Assembly (NCBI GenBank): GCA_903944755.1
Contig: CAJATB010000002.1
Location: 1-8,383 of the forward strand
Reading direction: 5' to 3'
Length of the DNA: 8,383 nt
From: an uncultured Bacteroidota bacterium
Lineage (GTDB): Bacteria > Bacteroidota > Bacteroidia > Chitinophagales > Chitinophagaceae
The position numbers were made by a program, and so were the translations under genes. The notes under the pieces were generated by a model. It did no database searches, was not told the DNA's origin, and worked only from the letters and a program-made list of their open reading frames with translations. Shown piece after piece: positions 1-6,421 of this stretch. The first letter of the stretch is position 1. Each line of letters begins with the position of its first letter.

Positions 1-1101
1 ACTAGTCCTGAAAAAAATCCGATTGCTGGTAAAAATGCTGGACATGGTTGTGGTCACCATTTATTTGGGACAGCAAGCGTGTCGGCAGGTATTGCAATAA
101 AAAAATTAATTGATGAAAAAAAATTAACAGGTACTATTAAAGTATTTGGCTGCCCAGCAGAAGAAGGAGGTAGTGGAAAAGTGTATTTGGTGCGTGCCGG
201 TTTATTTAACGATGTTGATGCGGTTATACACTGGCATCCTGATGATGTGAATGCGATAAATACCGCAGGCGCCTTGGCAAACAAGTCGGCTAAGTTTCGC
301 TTTTATGGTATTTCAGCGCACGCTTCGGCTTCGCCAGACCAAGGCCGTTCTTCATTAGATGCTGTAGAAGCCATGGACAATATGGTAAATATGATGCGTG
401 AACATATTCCACAAGAATCTAGGATTCACTATGTGATTACTAGTGGTGGTAAAGCACCCAATGTTGTTCCCGATTTTGCTGAAGTATATTATTATGTACG
501 CCACCCAAGGCGCGATGTGGTAGTAGACATTTTTGACCGCGTTGAAAAAGCTGCACAAGGTGCGGCACTTGGAACAGGTACCACCATGAAATATGAAATC
601 ATTGGCGGAACGCACGACTTATTAATAAATAAAACATTGAACGAAGTAATGCAAGCGAACTTAGATAAAGTGGGCGGGGTTATTTACACCGATGCTGAAA
701 AAGTATTTGCTGAAAAAATACAACCCACTTTTTTTGCAAAAGCGCCTGCTATTGAAACTGCTGCAACTGTTAAGGCACTTAGTTATATTAACGACGGAAA
801 TAATGGTTCTACCGATGTGGGAGATGTGAGTTATACAAAGCCTACCGTTGGTTTACGTGCTGCAACTTGGGTGCCAGGTACACCGGCTCATAGCTGGCAA
901 GCGGTTGCTGTGGGTGGAACAGAAATTGGCACAAAAGGAATGTTAGTGGCTAGTAAAACAATGGCTTTAACTGCGATTGATTTAATGAGCAATCCTGAAA
1001 TAATTAAAAAAGCTACTGAAGAATTTAAGCTATCCATTGGTGATTATAAATACAAAGCTTTACTTGGCGATAGGCCTCCTGCTTTAAATTATAGAGACTA
1101 A
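1..1101 (+). CDS. M20-family amidohydrolase, AbgB-like (5'-truncated by window)
   Basis: This is the C-terminal 366 codons of a zinc-type M20 peptidase/amidohydrolase; frame 1 is open from the first base, so the true start lies upstream. Seen (codons counted from base 1): the metal-binding GHGCGHHLFG at 14-23, the acidic pair in CPAEEGG at about 54-55, HWHPDD at 77-82, the dimerisation-domain SAHA at about 105-108, and a late TPAHSW whose histidine (about 297) matches the last metal ligand of the family. This set and the GHGCGH motif resemble AbgB, the p-aminobenzoyl-glutamate hydrolase subunit, more than IAA-amino-acid hydrolases. The substrate cannot be read from sequence, and no abgA or abgT partner is visible. 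The GTG at 79 lies inside the metal-binding domain and cannot be the start. Whether the protein has a signal peptide is unknown. The family call is secure; the AbgB-like substrate is inference. Confidence 0.9.
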   Translation, partial: TSPEKNPIAGKNAGHGCGHHLFGTASVSAGIAIKKLIDEKKLTGTIKVFGCPAEEGGSGKVYLVRAGLFNDVDAVIHWHPDDVNAINTAGALANKSAKFRFYGISAHASASPDQGRSSLDAVEAMDNMVNMMREHIPQESRIHYVITSGGKAPNVVPDFAEVYYYVRHPRRDVVVDIFDRVEKAAQGAALGTGTTMKYEIIGGTHDLLINKTLNEVMQANLDKVGGVIYTDAEKVFAEKIQPTFFAKAPAIETAATVKALSYINDGNNGSTDVGDVSYTKPTVGLRAATWVPGTPAHSWQAVAVGGTEIGTKGMLVASKTMALTAIDLMSNPEIIKKATEEFKLSIGDYKYKALLGDRPPALNYRD

Positions 1102-1108
1102 CAACAAT

Positions 1109-1142
1109 AAAAAAGGGCCACTCAAACGAGTGGCCCTTTTTT
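1109..1142. terminator. bidirectional rho-independent terminator
   Basis: A perfect 15-bp inverted repeat (A6-GGGCCACTC, loop AAAC, GAGTGGCCC-T6) lies 7 bp after the amidohydrolase stop and 13 bp beyond the lysS stop. The GC-rich 9-bp core is flanked by A6 on one side and T6 on the other, so it should terminate transcription from both convergent genes. Confidence 0.93.
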
Positions 1143-1155
1143 GTATAAATACAAA

Positions 1156-2679
1156 TTAGTCATTAAAATGCTCTGGTCTCATTTGAGGGAAGAATAATAC
1201 ATCTTGTATAGACGGTTGGTTCAACATCATCATACACAAACGATCTATTCCTATTCCTATTCCCGAAGTTGGCGGCATTCCGTATTCTAGTGCACGTAAA
1301 AAATCGTGATCAATAAACATGGCTTCATCGTCTCCTCTTTCCATTAAACTTAATTGATCCTCGAAACGTTTGCGCTGGTCAATAGGGTCGTTCAACTCCG
1401 AATACGCATTTGCTAGTTCCTTGCCATTCACCATTAATTCAAAACGCTCCACTAGCCCTTCTTTGGTTCTATGTTTTTTTGTAAGTGGGCTCATCTCAAT
1501 TGGATAGTCAATAATAAAAGTGGGTTGGATATATTTTGATTCACTTGTTGCGCCAAAAAGTTCATCAATTAATTTTCCTTTCCCAATAGTTGGTGGAACA
1601 TCAATATTCAATTGCTTACAAACCACTCTTAAAGCGGCCTCATCCATTCCTGTAATATCTATGCCCGTATTCTCTTGAATTGCTTCGATGATGCTTATGC
1701 GCCTGTATGGGGCTTTAAAATTGATTGTAGTGTCTCCTACAGTTAATTCTGTTTTGCCATGCAAGGTCATTGCAATTTTTTCAAACAGTGTTTCTGTTAT
1801 TTCCATCATCCAGTAATAATCCTTGTATGCCGTATACCATTCTAAAACGGTGAACTCTGGATTATGCGTTCGATCCATTCCTTCATTCCTGAAATTTCTA
1901 CTAAACTCATATACCCAATCAAAACCACCGACTATTAATCGTTTTAAGTATAACTCGTTTGCTATACGTAAATAGAAGGGGACGTCCAATGCGTTATGAT
2001 GTGTTGCAAATGGCCTTGCAGCTGCTCCTCCGGGTATAGCTTGTAAAACTGGCGTATCTACTTCTAAAGCGCCTCTGCTATTTAAAAACTCCCTAATAGT
2101 AGTCATGAGCACCGTGCGTTTTGCAAAAGTTTCTTTTACTTCCGGGTTTATAATTAAATCGGCATAGCGTTGACGATACCTAAATTCAGGATCGGTTACT
2201 GCATCAAATACATGACCGTCTTCGTCGCGTTTTACGACAGGTAATGGTTTTAATGATTTTGCTAATAAAGTAATGGTACTTGAATGAACCGAAGTCTCAC
2301 CAGTTTTTGTAATGAACACATATCCTGTTGAACCTATAATATCTCCAAGGTCCATGCCATTTTTGGTAATCGTATCCCAATAGGATTTATCCTCATCAGG
2401 ACAAATCTCGTCTCGTTTTACATATAGTTGTATAATGCCTTCATTGTCCTGTATTTTCACAAATAATACCTTACCCTTGTCATTCACACTCATAATACGT
2501 CCTGCCACACATACCGAAGCATACGTTTCCTTATTTTCTTCACTAAAGTTTGTCCTTATTTCATGGGAATAGTGAGAAACAGGATATAATGGAGCTGGAT
2601 ATGGATTAATGCCCGCTGCTTCTAAATTTTGAAGCTTTTCGCGCCTAATAATTTCTTGTTCTGATAAAGACTGACTCAT
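1156..2679 (-). CDS. lysS: lysyl-tRNA synthetase, class II
   Basis: Charges tRNA-Lys with lysine in the cytoplasm. The 507-residue length fits bacterial LysS. An N-terminal OB-fold anticodon-binding domain covers about residues 57-145 (VAGRIMS...GKVLFVKIQD...IIQLYVKRD). The class II catalytic core follows, with motif 1 around 203-220 (GALEVDTPVLQ, PGGAAARPF), motif 2 at about 260-281 (SRNFRNEGMDRTHNPEF) and motif 3 at 471-482 (TSGIGIGIDRL). All class II signature arginines are present (for example R264, R270, R480). The ATG is well placed: an N-terminal helix (EQEIIRREKLQNL) follows it and an exact TAnnTTTG box lies 20 nt upstream. It ends at the bidirectional terminator shared with the amidohydrolase. 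It lies 44 bp downstream of rluE on the same strand but probably has its own promoter. No truncation or missing key residue was seen. Confidence 0.98.
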   Translation of the reverse strand: MSQSLSEQEIIRREKLQNLEAAGINPYPAPLYPVSHYSHEIRTNFSEENKETYASVCVAGRIMSVNDKGKVLFVKIQDNEGIIQLYVKRDEICPDEDKSYWDTITKNGMDLGDIIGSTGYVFITKTGETSVHSSTITLLAKSLKPLPVVKRDEDGHVFDAVTDPEFRYRQRYADLIINPEVKETFAKRTVLMTTIREFLNSRGALEVDTPVLQAIPGGAAARPFATHHNALDVPFYLRIANELYLKRLIVGGFDWVYEFSRNFRNEGMDRTHNPEFTVLEWYTAYKDYYWMMEITETLFEKIAMTLHGKTELTVGDTTINFKAPYRRISIIEAIQENTGIDITGMDEAALRVVCKQLNIDVPPTIGKGKLIDELFGATSESKYIQPTFIIDYPIEMSPLTKKHRTKEGLVERFELMVNGKELANAYSELNDPIDQRKRFEDQLSLMERGDDEAMFIDHDFLRALEYGMPPTSGIGIGIDRLCMMMLNQPSIQDVLFFPQMRPEHFND

Positions 2680-2699
2680 TGATTATGTATTAATAGCTG

Positions 2700-2707
2700 C
2701 AAAAGTA
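2700..2707 (-). promoter_or_regulatory. lysS promoter, -7 element
   Basis: On the minus strand this reads TACTTTTG, an exact match to the Bacteroidota TAnnTTTG consensus, ending 20 nt before the lysS ATG. No clear TTG -33 box is present at the usual 19-21 nt spacing (TTTCG is the nearest). The implied 5' leader is about 12-17 nt. Confidence 0.6.
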
Positions 2708-2723
2708 AAACTTAGCAACCAAA

Positions 2724-3305
2724 TTAGCGAAAGAAGCCTTGTTGAACTTCTTGTTCGGTTAAAGAAACCATATCACCCGATTTCATATTGTTAATGGTAT
2801 ACGCGCCTAATTGCGCTCGGATTAATCTTAAAACAGGAAATCCAACAGCTGCGAACATTTTTCTTACTTGGCGGTTTTTCCCTTCTGTTAATTGAATAGC
2901 GGCCCAACTAGTTGGAATATTTTTTCTATATCGAATAGGCGGGTTTCTATCGGGTACCTGAATATCATTTGGAAGGATAGATACTACCGCTGGTTTGGTA
3001 TTATAATGAATGCCGTCAACATTAATTTGGACTCCTTTTTCCAATTGCGCAATCGCATCAGCCGTAATTGCACCATCTACTTGCACCCAATAGGTTCTTA
3101 CGTGTTCAAAACTAGGGTGCAATAAAGCGTGATTGACTTTTGGATCATTGGTTAATAATAACAATCCTTCGCTGTCATAATCTAATCTTCCGACTGGATA
3201 TATGTCTTTGGTTACCTCTATAACGTCCTTCAAACACAATTTATTATCGGTTGAAGTGAATTGAGATAACACTTGAAATGGTTTATATAGTAAGTAGTAT
3301 TGCAT
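2724..3305 (-). CDS. rluE: 23S rRNA pseudouridine synthase, RluE-type
   Basis: Predicted to convert a uridine of 23S rRNA to pseudouridine (U2457 is the E. coli RluE target). With the chosen ATG the protein has 193 residues and no S4 domain, as in RluE. It opens with YYLLYKPFQVLSQFT, a family start. The catalytic motif GRLDYDSEGLLLLTND is at about 39-54 with nucleophile Asp42. RNPPIRYRKNIPTSW (about 120-134) and EGKNRQVRKM (about 141-150), then GFPVLRLIR, closely resemble E. coli RluE rather than RsuA or RluB. The frame continues upstream to a GTG at 3384-3386, which would add 27 residues. I prefer the ATG because the family begins there and the extension contains a terminator-like hairpin. 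No TAnnTTTG box was found upstream on this strand. RluE assignment is fairly sure; the start is not. Confidence 0.88.
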   Translation of the reverse strand: MQYYLLYKPFQVLSQFTSTDNKLCLKDVIEVTKDIYPVGRLDYDSEGLLLLTNDPKVNHALLHPSFEHVRTYWVQVDGAITADAIAQLEKGVQINVDGIHYNTKPAVVSILPNDIQVPDRNPPIRYRKNIPTSWAAIQLTEGKNRQVRKMFAAVGFPVLRLIRAQLGAYTINNMKSGDMVSLTEQEVQQGFFR

Positions 3306-3309
3306 CTCT

Positions 3310-3338
3310 AAAAAAACAAAGTCCCACTGATGTGGGAC
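3310..3338 (-). terminator. terminator/attenuator-like hairpin before rluE
   Basis: On the minus strand GTCCCAC-ATCA-GTGGGAC (3338 down to 3321) is a perfect 7-bp stem with a 4-nt loop, followed at once by TTTGTTTTTTT. This is the standard shape of an intrinsic terminator pointing into rluE, and its U-tract ends a few bases before the preferred ATG at 3303-3305. The plus strand has no T-tract after the stem, so it works in one direction only. It could be an attenuator in the rluE leader or the 3' end of a short RNA. If rluE starts at the GTG, it is coding sequence instead. Confidence 0.5.
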
Positions 3339-3442
3339 CTCGTATATAGATGGGTTAGTAAGTACGGGAAATTGAATTCCCTTCACAATATTAATTATAC
3401 TTTATTCGAATTCAAAAAAAATTTTAAACAAATTTGCCAGGT

Positions 3443-3451
3443 TTATCCACA
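3443..3451 (+). promoter_or_regulatory. consensus DnaA box (single)
   Basis: TTATCCACA matches the classical strong DnaA-binding 9-mer exactly. It sits in AT-rich non-coding DNA. I found no second exact box in the gap, only a two-mismatch TTATAAACA further right, so its function is uncertain. It could be an accidental match. Confidence 0.35.
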
Positions 3452-3463
3452 AATGCCCATTTT

Positions 3464-3651
3464 GAACTATTTATTTTTTTAATTTTTTGCACTGTTTTTT
3501 TTGATTTTATAAATTATAAACCTTGTTTTTATTTTTTTTAAAACGTCTAAAACATTTATAAACATTGCATTACAGAAGATAGTGTTTTAAATACTATTTT
3601 ATTTTAATGGCTTATAGTCCATAAAATTATTGTTCCTTTTTCGAACTATTT
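3464..3651. repeat. 9-bp direct repeat GAACTATTT (two copies)
   Basis: Identical copies at 3464-3472 and 3643-3651, each preceded by a T run, lie near the two ends of the rluE/lpxD-like gap. They may be regulator sites or chance in AT-rich DNA. Confidence 0.3.
3579..3597. repeat. 19-bp near-palindrome
   Basis: ATAGTGTTTTAAATACTAT is self-complementary around the central T at 3588 apart from one G/T pair. It lies 100 bp upstream of the lpxD-like promoter. Its size and symmetry fit a dimeric transcription-factor site or a weak hairpin. No regulator is identified. Confidence 0.35.
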
Positions 3652-3696
3652 TGAAGAGAAAAACACGAAAAAATATTTTTTACAAAAAACCCTCAT

Positions 3697-3704
3697 TACC
3701 TTTG
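3697..3704 (+). promoter_or_regulatory. lpxD-like gene promoter, -7 element
   Basis: TACCTTTG matches TAnnTTTG exactly and ends 21 nt before the ATG at 3726, giving a leader of about 13-18 nt. About 20 nt upstream there is only a T run in place of a clean TTG -33 box. Confidence 0.6.
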
Positions 3705-3725
3705 ATTTAGCCCAAAAACATACAT

Positions 3726-4682
3726 ATGAAGCTTCCCGCACCCATTTCGGTACAATGGTTATCGACACTAATCGCTGCTGAAATTATAGGAAATAATACG
3801 CTAGAAATTACCGGAGTGAATGAAATTCATCAGGTAGAAATGGGAGATATTGTGTTTGTAGACCATCCAAAATACTATAGTACCTGTTTAAATAGTGCGG
3901 CTAGTTGTATTATTATTAATAGTAAAGACGTGATTGTCCCTGAAGGGAAATGTTTATTGTTCTGTACCGATCCTTTTGAAGCCTATTTAAAAATTATTCA
4001 ACACTTTAAACCGTTTCAAGTAAGTACAAAATCGATAAGTGAGGACGTTAAAATAGGGGAAGGCACTATTATTATGCCCAATGTTTTTATCGGAAACAAC
4101 GTACAAATTGGAGACAATTGTGTCATTTATCCGGGTGTCGTAATACTTGCACATTGTTTAATTGGAAACGATGTAATCATTCAAGCAAATACAGTAATTG
4201 GCAGTGATGCCTTTTACTATAATACAAAAAAGAATAAGCCCGCTTGGTACAAGAAAATGTTGAGTTGTGGGCGTGTTATTTTAGAAGATAAAGTGGAAAT
4301 TGGAGCCGGTTGCACCATCGACAGAGGGGTAAGCGGCGATACTATTATTGGCATGGGTAGTAAATTGGACAATATGGTGCACATCGGGCACGATACGCAA
4401 ACGGAAGCGAACTGTTTATTTGCAGCACAGGTAGCCATTGCAGGCGGGGTAAAGGTAAAAGCTGGCGTTACATTATGGGGCCAAGTGGGTGTTAGTAAAA
4501 CACTTACCATTGGCGAAAACACGGTGGTGCTTGGACAATCGGGCGTTACCAATACGCTTGCTGCTAATAAAGTATATATGGGTTTCCCTGCCGAGGACGC
4601 TTCGGTTAAAAGAAGAGAATATGTTTGGATTAGACGTATTCCTGAACTTTGGAAAAAAGTAATGGAAGATAAAAAACCCTAG
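3726..4682 (+). CDS. lpxD: LpxD-like UDP-3-O-acylglucosamine N-acyltransferase (short paralogue type)
   Basis: LpxD adds the N-linked hydroxyacyl chain from acyl-ACP to UDP-3-O-acylglucosamine in lipid A synthesis. Seen in 318 residues: an N-terminal domain like the LpxD uridine-binding domain (about 1-100), then a left-handed beta-helix of hexapeptide repeats (about 105-290, such as IGEGTI, IGNNVQIGDNCVI). LpxD signatures include GSDAF (159-163), VEIGAGCTIDRG (190-201) and KLDNMVHIGHD, whose His222 matches the catalytic histidine (E. coli His239). The second active-site histidine (E. coli His276) appears to be Thr259, in VSKTLTIG. The protein is shorter than typical LpxD (about 340 residues). 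Many Bacteroidota carry a full LpxD plus a short homologue, and this resembles the latter, so it may have another acyl or sugar substrate. It stands alone, without lpxA, lpxC or fabZ nearby. Family is secure; exact reaction is inference. Confidence 0.85.
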   Translation: MKLPAPISVQWLSTLIAAEIIGNNTLEITGVNEIHQVEMGDIVFVDHPKYYSTCLNSAASCIIINSKDVIVPEGKCLLFCTDPFEAYLKIIQHFKPFQVSTKSISEDVKIGEGTIIMPNVFIGNNVQIGDNCVIYPGVVILAHCLIGNDVIIQANTVIGSDAFYYNTKKNKPAWYKKMLSCGRVILEDKVEIGAGCTIDRGVSGDTIIGMGSKLDNMVHIGHDTQTEANCLFAAQVAIAGGVKVKAGVTLWGQVGVSKTLTIGENTVVLGQSGVTNTLAANKVYMGFPAEDASVKRREYVWIRRIPELWKKVMEDKKP

Positions 4683-4709
4683 CTGCAAATAAATAATCGA
4701 GTTTAAATT

Positions 4710-5687
4710 TTAGGCTAGCTTGTGTAACACTTTTAATTCTGCACAGGCCCTTTCAATTGTATTTTCAATGGTCCTGTATTTAAATGCAGGGAAGGCCTTT
4801 AAAAATTTACTATTATCAAAATGGACTACTGCTTGTGCGGTTGCTGCTGTTTCCTTAGTCAATAAAGGATTTTTACCAGTGAATATTCCTTTTAGCGCTT
4901 CTAGTCGCCAAACAATGGCTGCTAAAAAAGGGGTTACTTTTTTATGCGGTGCTGGTTTATTGAAAGCGGCTGCTATTTGCGTAAACACTTTTTTATATTG
5001 TACATTTTCGGCACTAATTATATAACGCTCCCCTGTAATTTTACTTTGCATTAATAATTGCATTGTATCGACCACATCCATTACATCTACAAAACCACTT
5101 ACCCCTTCGGTGTACCATGGAAATGCGTTGTACGCCGATTTAAAAATTTCAGAAGAACCCTTATTCCAATCCCCTGCACCTAATATAATTACTGGATTTA
5201 CAATTGCAACATTTAAACCTTCTCCCATTCCTCTCCACACTTCCATCTCGGCCAAATATTTTGATTTGCCGTAAACACTATTACTGGTTTCTGGTGTCCA
5301 ATTTGCAGCCTCATCCACTGGTGCATTTTCACGAATTCTACCCAGTGCAGCCACCGAACTTACATACACTAATTTTTGAATATTTTTAGTAAGACACGCG
5401 TTTACTACATTTGCAGTACCTTCTTGATTCGCGTGTAACATAGCTGCAGCTTGGCCTGGAGCAAAAGAAACAATTGCAGCACAATGGTATACTTGTGCAA
5501 CACCCTCCATTGCATTTTCTAAAGATTCAATATCTAAAATATCTCCCTGTACCCATTTCACTTTTTCAGCACCTTGTATATTTGGCACAACTGAACGGTA
5601 CAAAGCTGTTACCAATTCGTTCTTTTCTAATAAAGATTTTATTAAATGCGCCCCTACTAAACCACTTGCTCCTGTTACAAAAATCAT
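4710..5687 (-). CDS. NAD(P)-dependent epimerase/dehydratase, extended SDR family
   Basis: A 325-residue oxidoreductase with a Rossmann fold. Seen: the N-terminal nucleotide-binding TGASGLVG (5-12), an acidic GDI after strand 3 (48-50), VYVSSVAALG with the catalytic-site serine (about 108-116), and the catalytic YxxxK as Tyr139-Gly-Lys-Ser-Lys143. NPVIILGAGD (164-173) matches extended SDRs of the dihydroflavonol-4-reductase / 3-beta-hydroxysteroid dehydrogenase type. The substrate is not predictable; a carbonyl or sugar substrate is possible. The start codon lies 5 bp after the SCO-like gene's stop on the same strand, so the two are probably co-transcribed, although no functional link is obvious. 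It converges with the lpxD-like gene across 27 bp that hold no convincing terminator. Confidence 0.88.
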   Translation of the reverse strand: MIFVTGASGLVGAHLIKSLLEKNELVTALYRSVVPNIQGAEKVKWVQGDILDIESLENAMEGVAQVYHCAAIVSFAPGQAAAMLHANQEGTANVVNACLTKNIQKLVYVSSVAALGRIRENAPVDEAANWTPETSNSVYGKSKYLAEMEVWRGMGEGLNVAIVNPVIILGAGDWNKGSSEIFKSAYNAFPWYTEGVSGFVDVMDVVDTMQLLMQSKITGERYIISAENVQYKKVFTQIAAAFNKPAPHKKVTPFLAAIVWRLEALKGIFTGKNPLLTKETAATAQAVVHFDNSKFLKAFPAFKYRTIENTIERACAELKVLHKLA

Positions 5688-5692
5688 AATTA

Positions 5693-6325
5693 CTATTTGT
5701 CTTTTAACAACTTTGCAATATCTCTTCTTAACTGTTCTACTTCAAAAGCCTTTAGTCCATCATACACTTTTCCCCTTACCTTTCCTTCTCTGTCAATCAG
5801 TGCAAAAAACTGGGTGTGTATAAACTGGTCTTCTATTTTTTCTACATTATTTTTAGGATCGTCCAGCAAATACGAACCTCTTGCCATTTGATATAAACTA
5901 TCTTTTCGGCCTGTTACAAAAACCCATATGTTCGTATTCACCCCTAGTGAATCCGCGTAATGCTTTAATACAGGTACCGAATCCACTTCGGGCATACAAG
6001 TATGGGATAGAATTTGAAAGTCGGCTTGTCCCTTAAATTCTTCGTACACCAGTTTCATATTGGTATTTAACTTAGGGCAAATACCCTTACAGGTTGTAAA
6101 AAAATATTCTACAACAGTAATTTTATTTAATAGTTGCTTATCCGTAAAAGGCTTTCCATCCTGATTGGTAAAACTAAATGGTTGTACATAGCTTATCACA
6201 GGCATTTTAACTTTCCAGTTATCCGTTCCTCTGAATAGAAAATAATAAAATGAAACCAGTAAAACAGCGAAAAAAACTACATAAGCGAGGGCTTTCTTAG
6301 ACATATTGGTAGGTTTTAGGGGCAT
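5693..6325 (-). CDS. SCO1/SenC-family copper chaperone, membrane-anchored
   Basis: SCO proteins deliver copper to, or act as thiol reductase for, the CuA centre of cytochrome c oxidase on the outer face of the inner membrane. Of 210 residues, about 11-31 (LAYVVFFAVLLVSFYYFLF) form one uncleaved membrane anchor after a short basic N-terminus. A thioredoxin-like domain follows, with the metal-binding CxxxC as Cys79-Lys-Gly-Ile-Cys83 in FFTTCKGICP and the third ligand His170 in FIHTQFFALID. A third cysteine, Cys110, lies in SHTCMPEVDS, where classic SCO proteins read close to VDPERD. A second ATG at residue 8 (6302-6304) is an alternative start that keeps the anchor. It leads the SDR gene by 5 bp and is divergent from the merC-like gene. 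No oxidase subunit genes are in the window. Confidence 0.92.
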   Translation of the reverse strand: MPLKPTNMSKKALAYVVFFAVLLVSFYYFLFRGTDNWKVKMPVISYVQPFSFTNQDGKPFTDKQLLNKITVVEYFFTTCKGICPKLNTNMKLVYEEFKGQADFQILSHTCMPEVDSVPVLKHYADSLGVNTNIWVFVTGRKDSLYQMARGSYLLDDPKNNVEKIEDQFIHTQFFALIDREGKVRGKVYDGLKAFEVEQLRRDIAKLLKDK

Positions 6326-6351
6326 TTTATTGTATTGGTAAATGCACTATG

Positions 6352-6359
6352 TAAAGGTA
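6352..6359 (-). promoter_or_regulatory. possible SCO-like gene promoter, -7 element
   Basis: On the minus strand TACCTTTA matches seven of eight positions when the unconstrained bases are counted (TAnnTTTG with a final A). It ends 26 nt before the ATG at 6325. No TTG -33 box is apparent, so this is a tentative site. Confidence 0.35.
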
Positions 6360-6383
6360 ATATTATTTAGGGTAATCCCTTGT

Positions 6384-6406
6384 AATTGGCAATTCCTGAA
6401 GAATTG
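6384..6406. promoter_or_regulatory. overlapping inverted repeats in the merC-like promoter spacer (candidate operator)
   Basis: CAATTC (6390-6395) and GAATTG (6401-6406) form a perfect 6-bp inverted repeat around 5 nt. The left arm also pairs with AATTG (6384-6388) across a single G. The 6-5-6 dyad lies wholly between the putative -33 TTG (6386-6388) and the -7 box (6410-6417), where a bound regulator would affect polymerase directly. The regulator is unknown and AT-rich composition raises the chance of coincidence. Confidence 0.4.
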
Positions 6407-6417
6407 AATTATCTTTG
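6386..6417 (+). promoter_or_regulatory. merC-like gene promoter, -33 and -7 elements
   Basis: TTG at 6386-6388 and TATCTTTG at 6410-6417 are separated by 21 nt. The -7 element is an exact TAnnTTTG and the spacing is close to the Bacteroidota norm, making this the best two-part promoter in the window. The -7 box ends only 4 nt before the ATG at 6422, so transcription should begin at or next to the start codon. Confidence 0.6.
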
Positions 6418-6421
6418 CTTT

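Larger units (their letters stand above)
3387..3725. other. AT-rich divergent intergenic region
   Basis: About 340 bp (420 bp if rluE starts at 3305) between the divergent rluE and lpxD-like genes hold no plausible coding frame. The stretch is strongly AT-rich with several T runs. Recognisable elements are a consensus DnaA box at 3443-3451, a 9-bp direct repeat GAACTATTT at 3464-3472 and 3643-3651, a 19-bp near-palindrome at 3579-3597, and the lpxD-like promoter at 3697-3704. No tRNA or known structured RNA was recognised. Confidence 0.7.

Noticed and set aside
1..6. ACTAGT at the window edge as a cloning or junction site
   Set aside because: The reading frame of the amidohydrolase runs straight through it, so it is ordinary coding sequence.
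3387..3725. Structured non-coding RNA or tRNA gene in the large gap
   Set aside because: No cloverleaf, no GC-rich stems and no known RNA motif; the few pairings are short and AT-rich.
4217..4552. Minus-strand open frame of 111 codons opposite the lpxD-like gene
   Set aside because: It is a shadow of a well-supported beta-helix coding frame, with no recognisable domain and no promoter.
4679..4717. CTAGC/GCTAG inverted repeat as a terminator between the lpxD-like and SDR genes
   Set aside because: The stem is 5 bp with a loop of about 29 nt and no T-tract, too weak to call.
4720..5025. Plus-strand open frame of 101 codons opposite the SDR gene
   Set aside because: It is antisense to a clear Rossmann-fold gene and its composition mirrors that frame; nothing supports it as a gene.
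6386..6421. TTG-started 12-residue extension of the merC-like protein
   Set aside because: The TTG coincides with the predicted -33 box and the extension spans the -7 box; the family-like sequence starts at the ATG at 6422.
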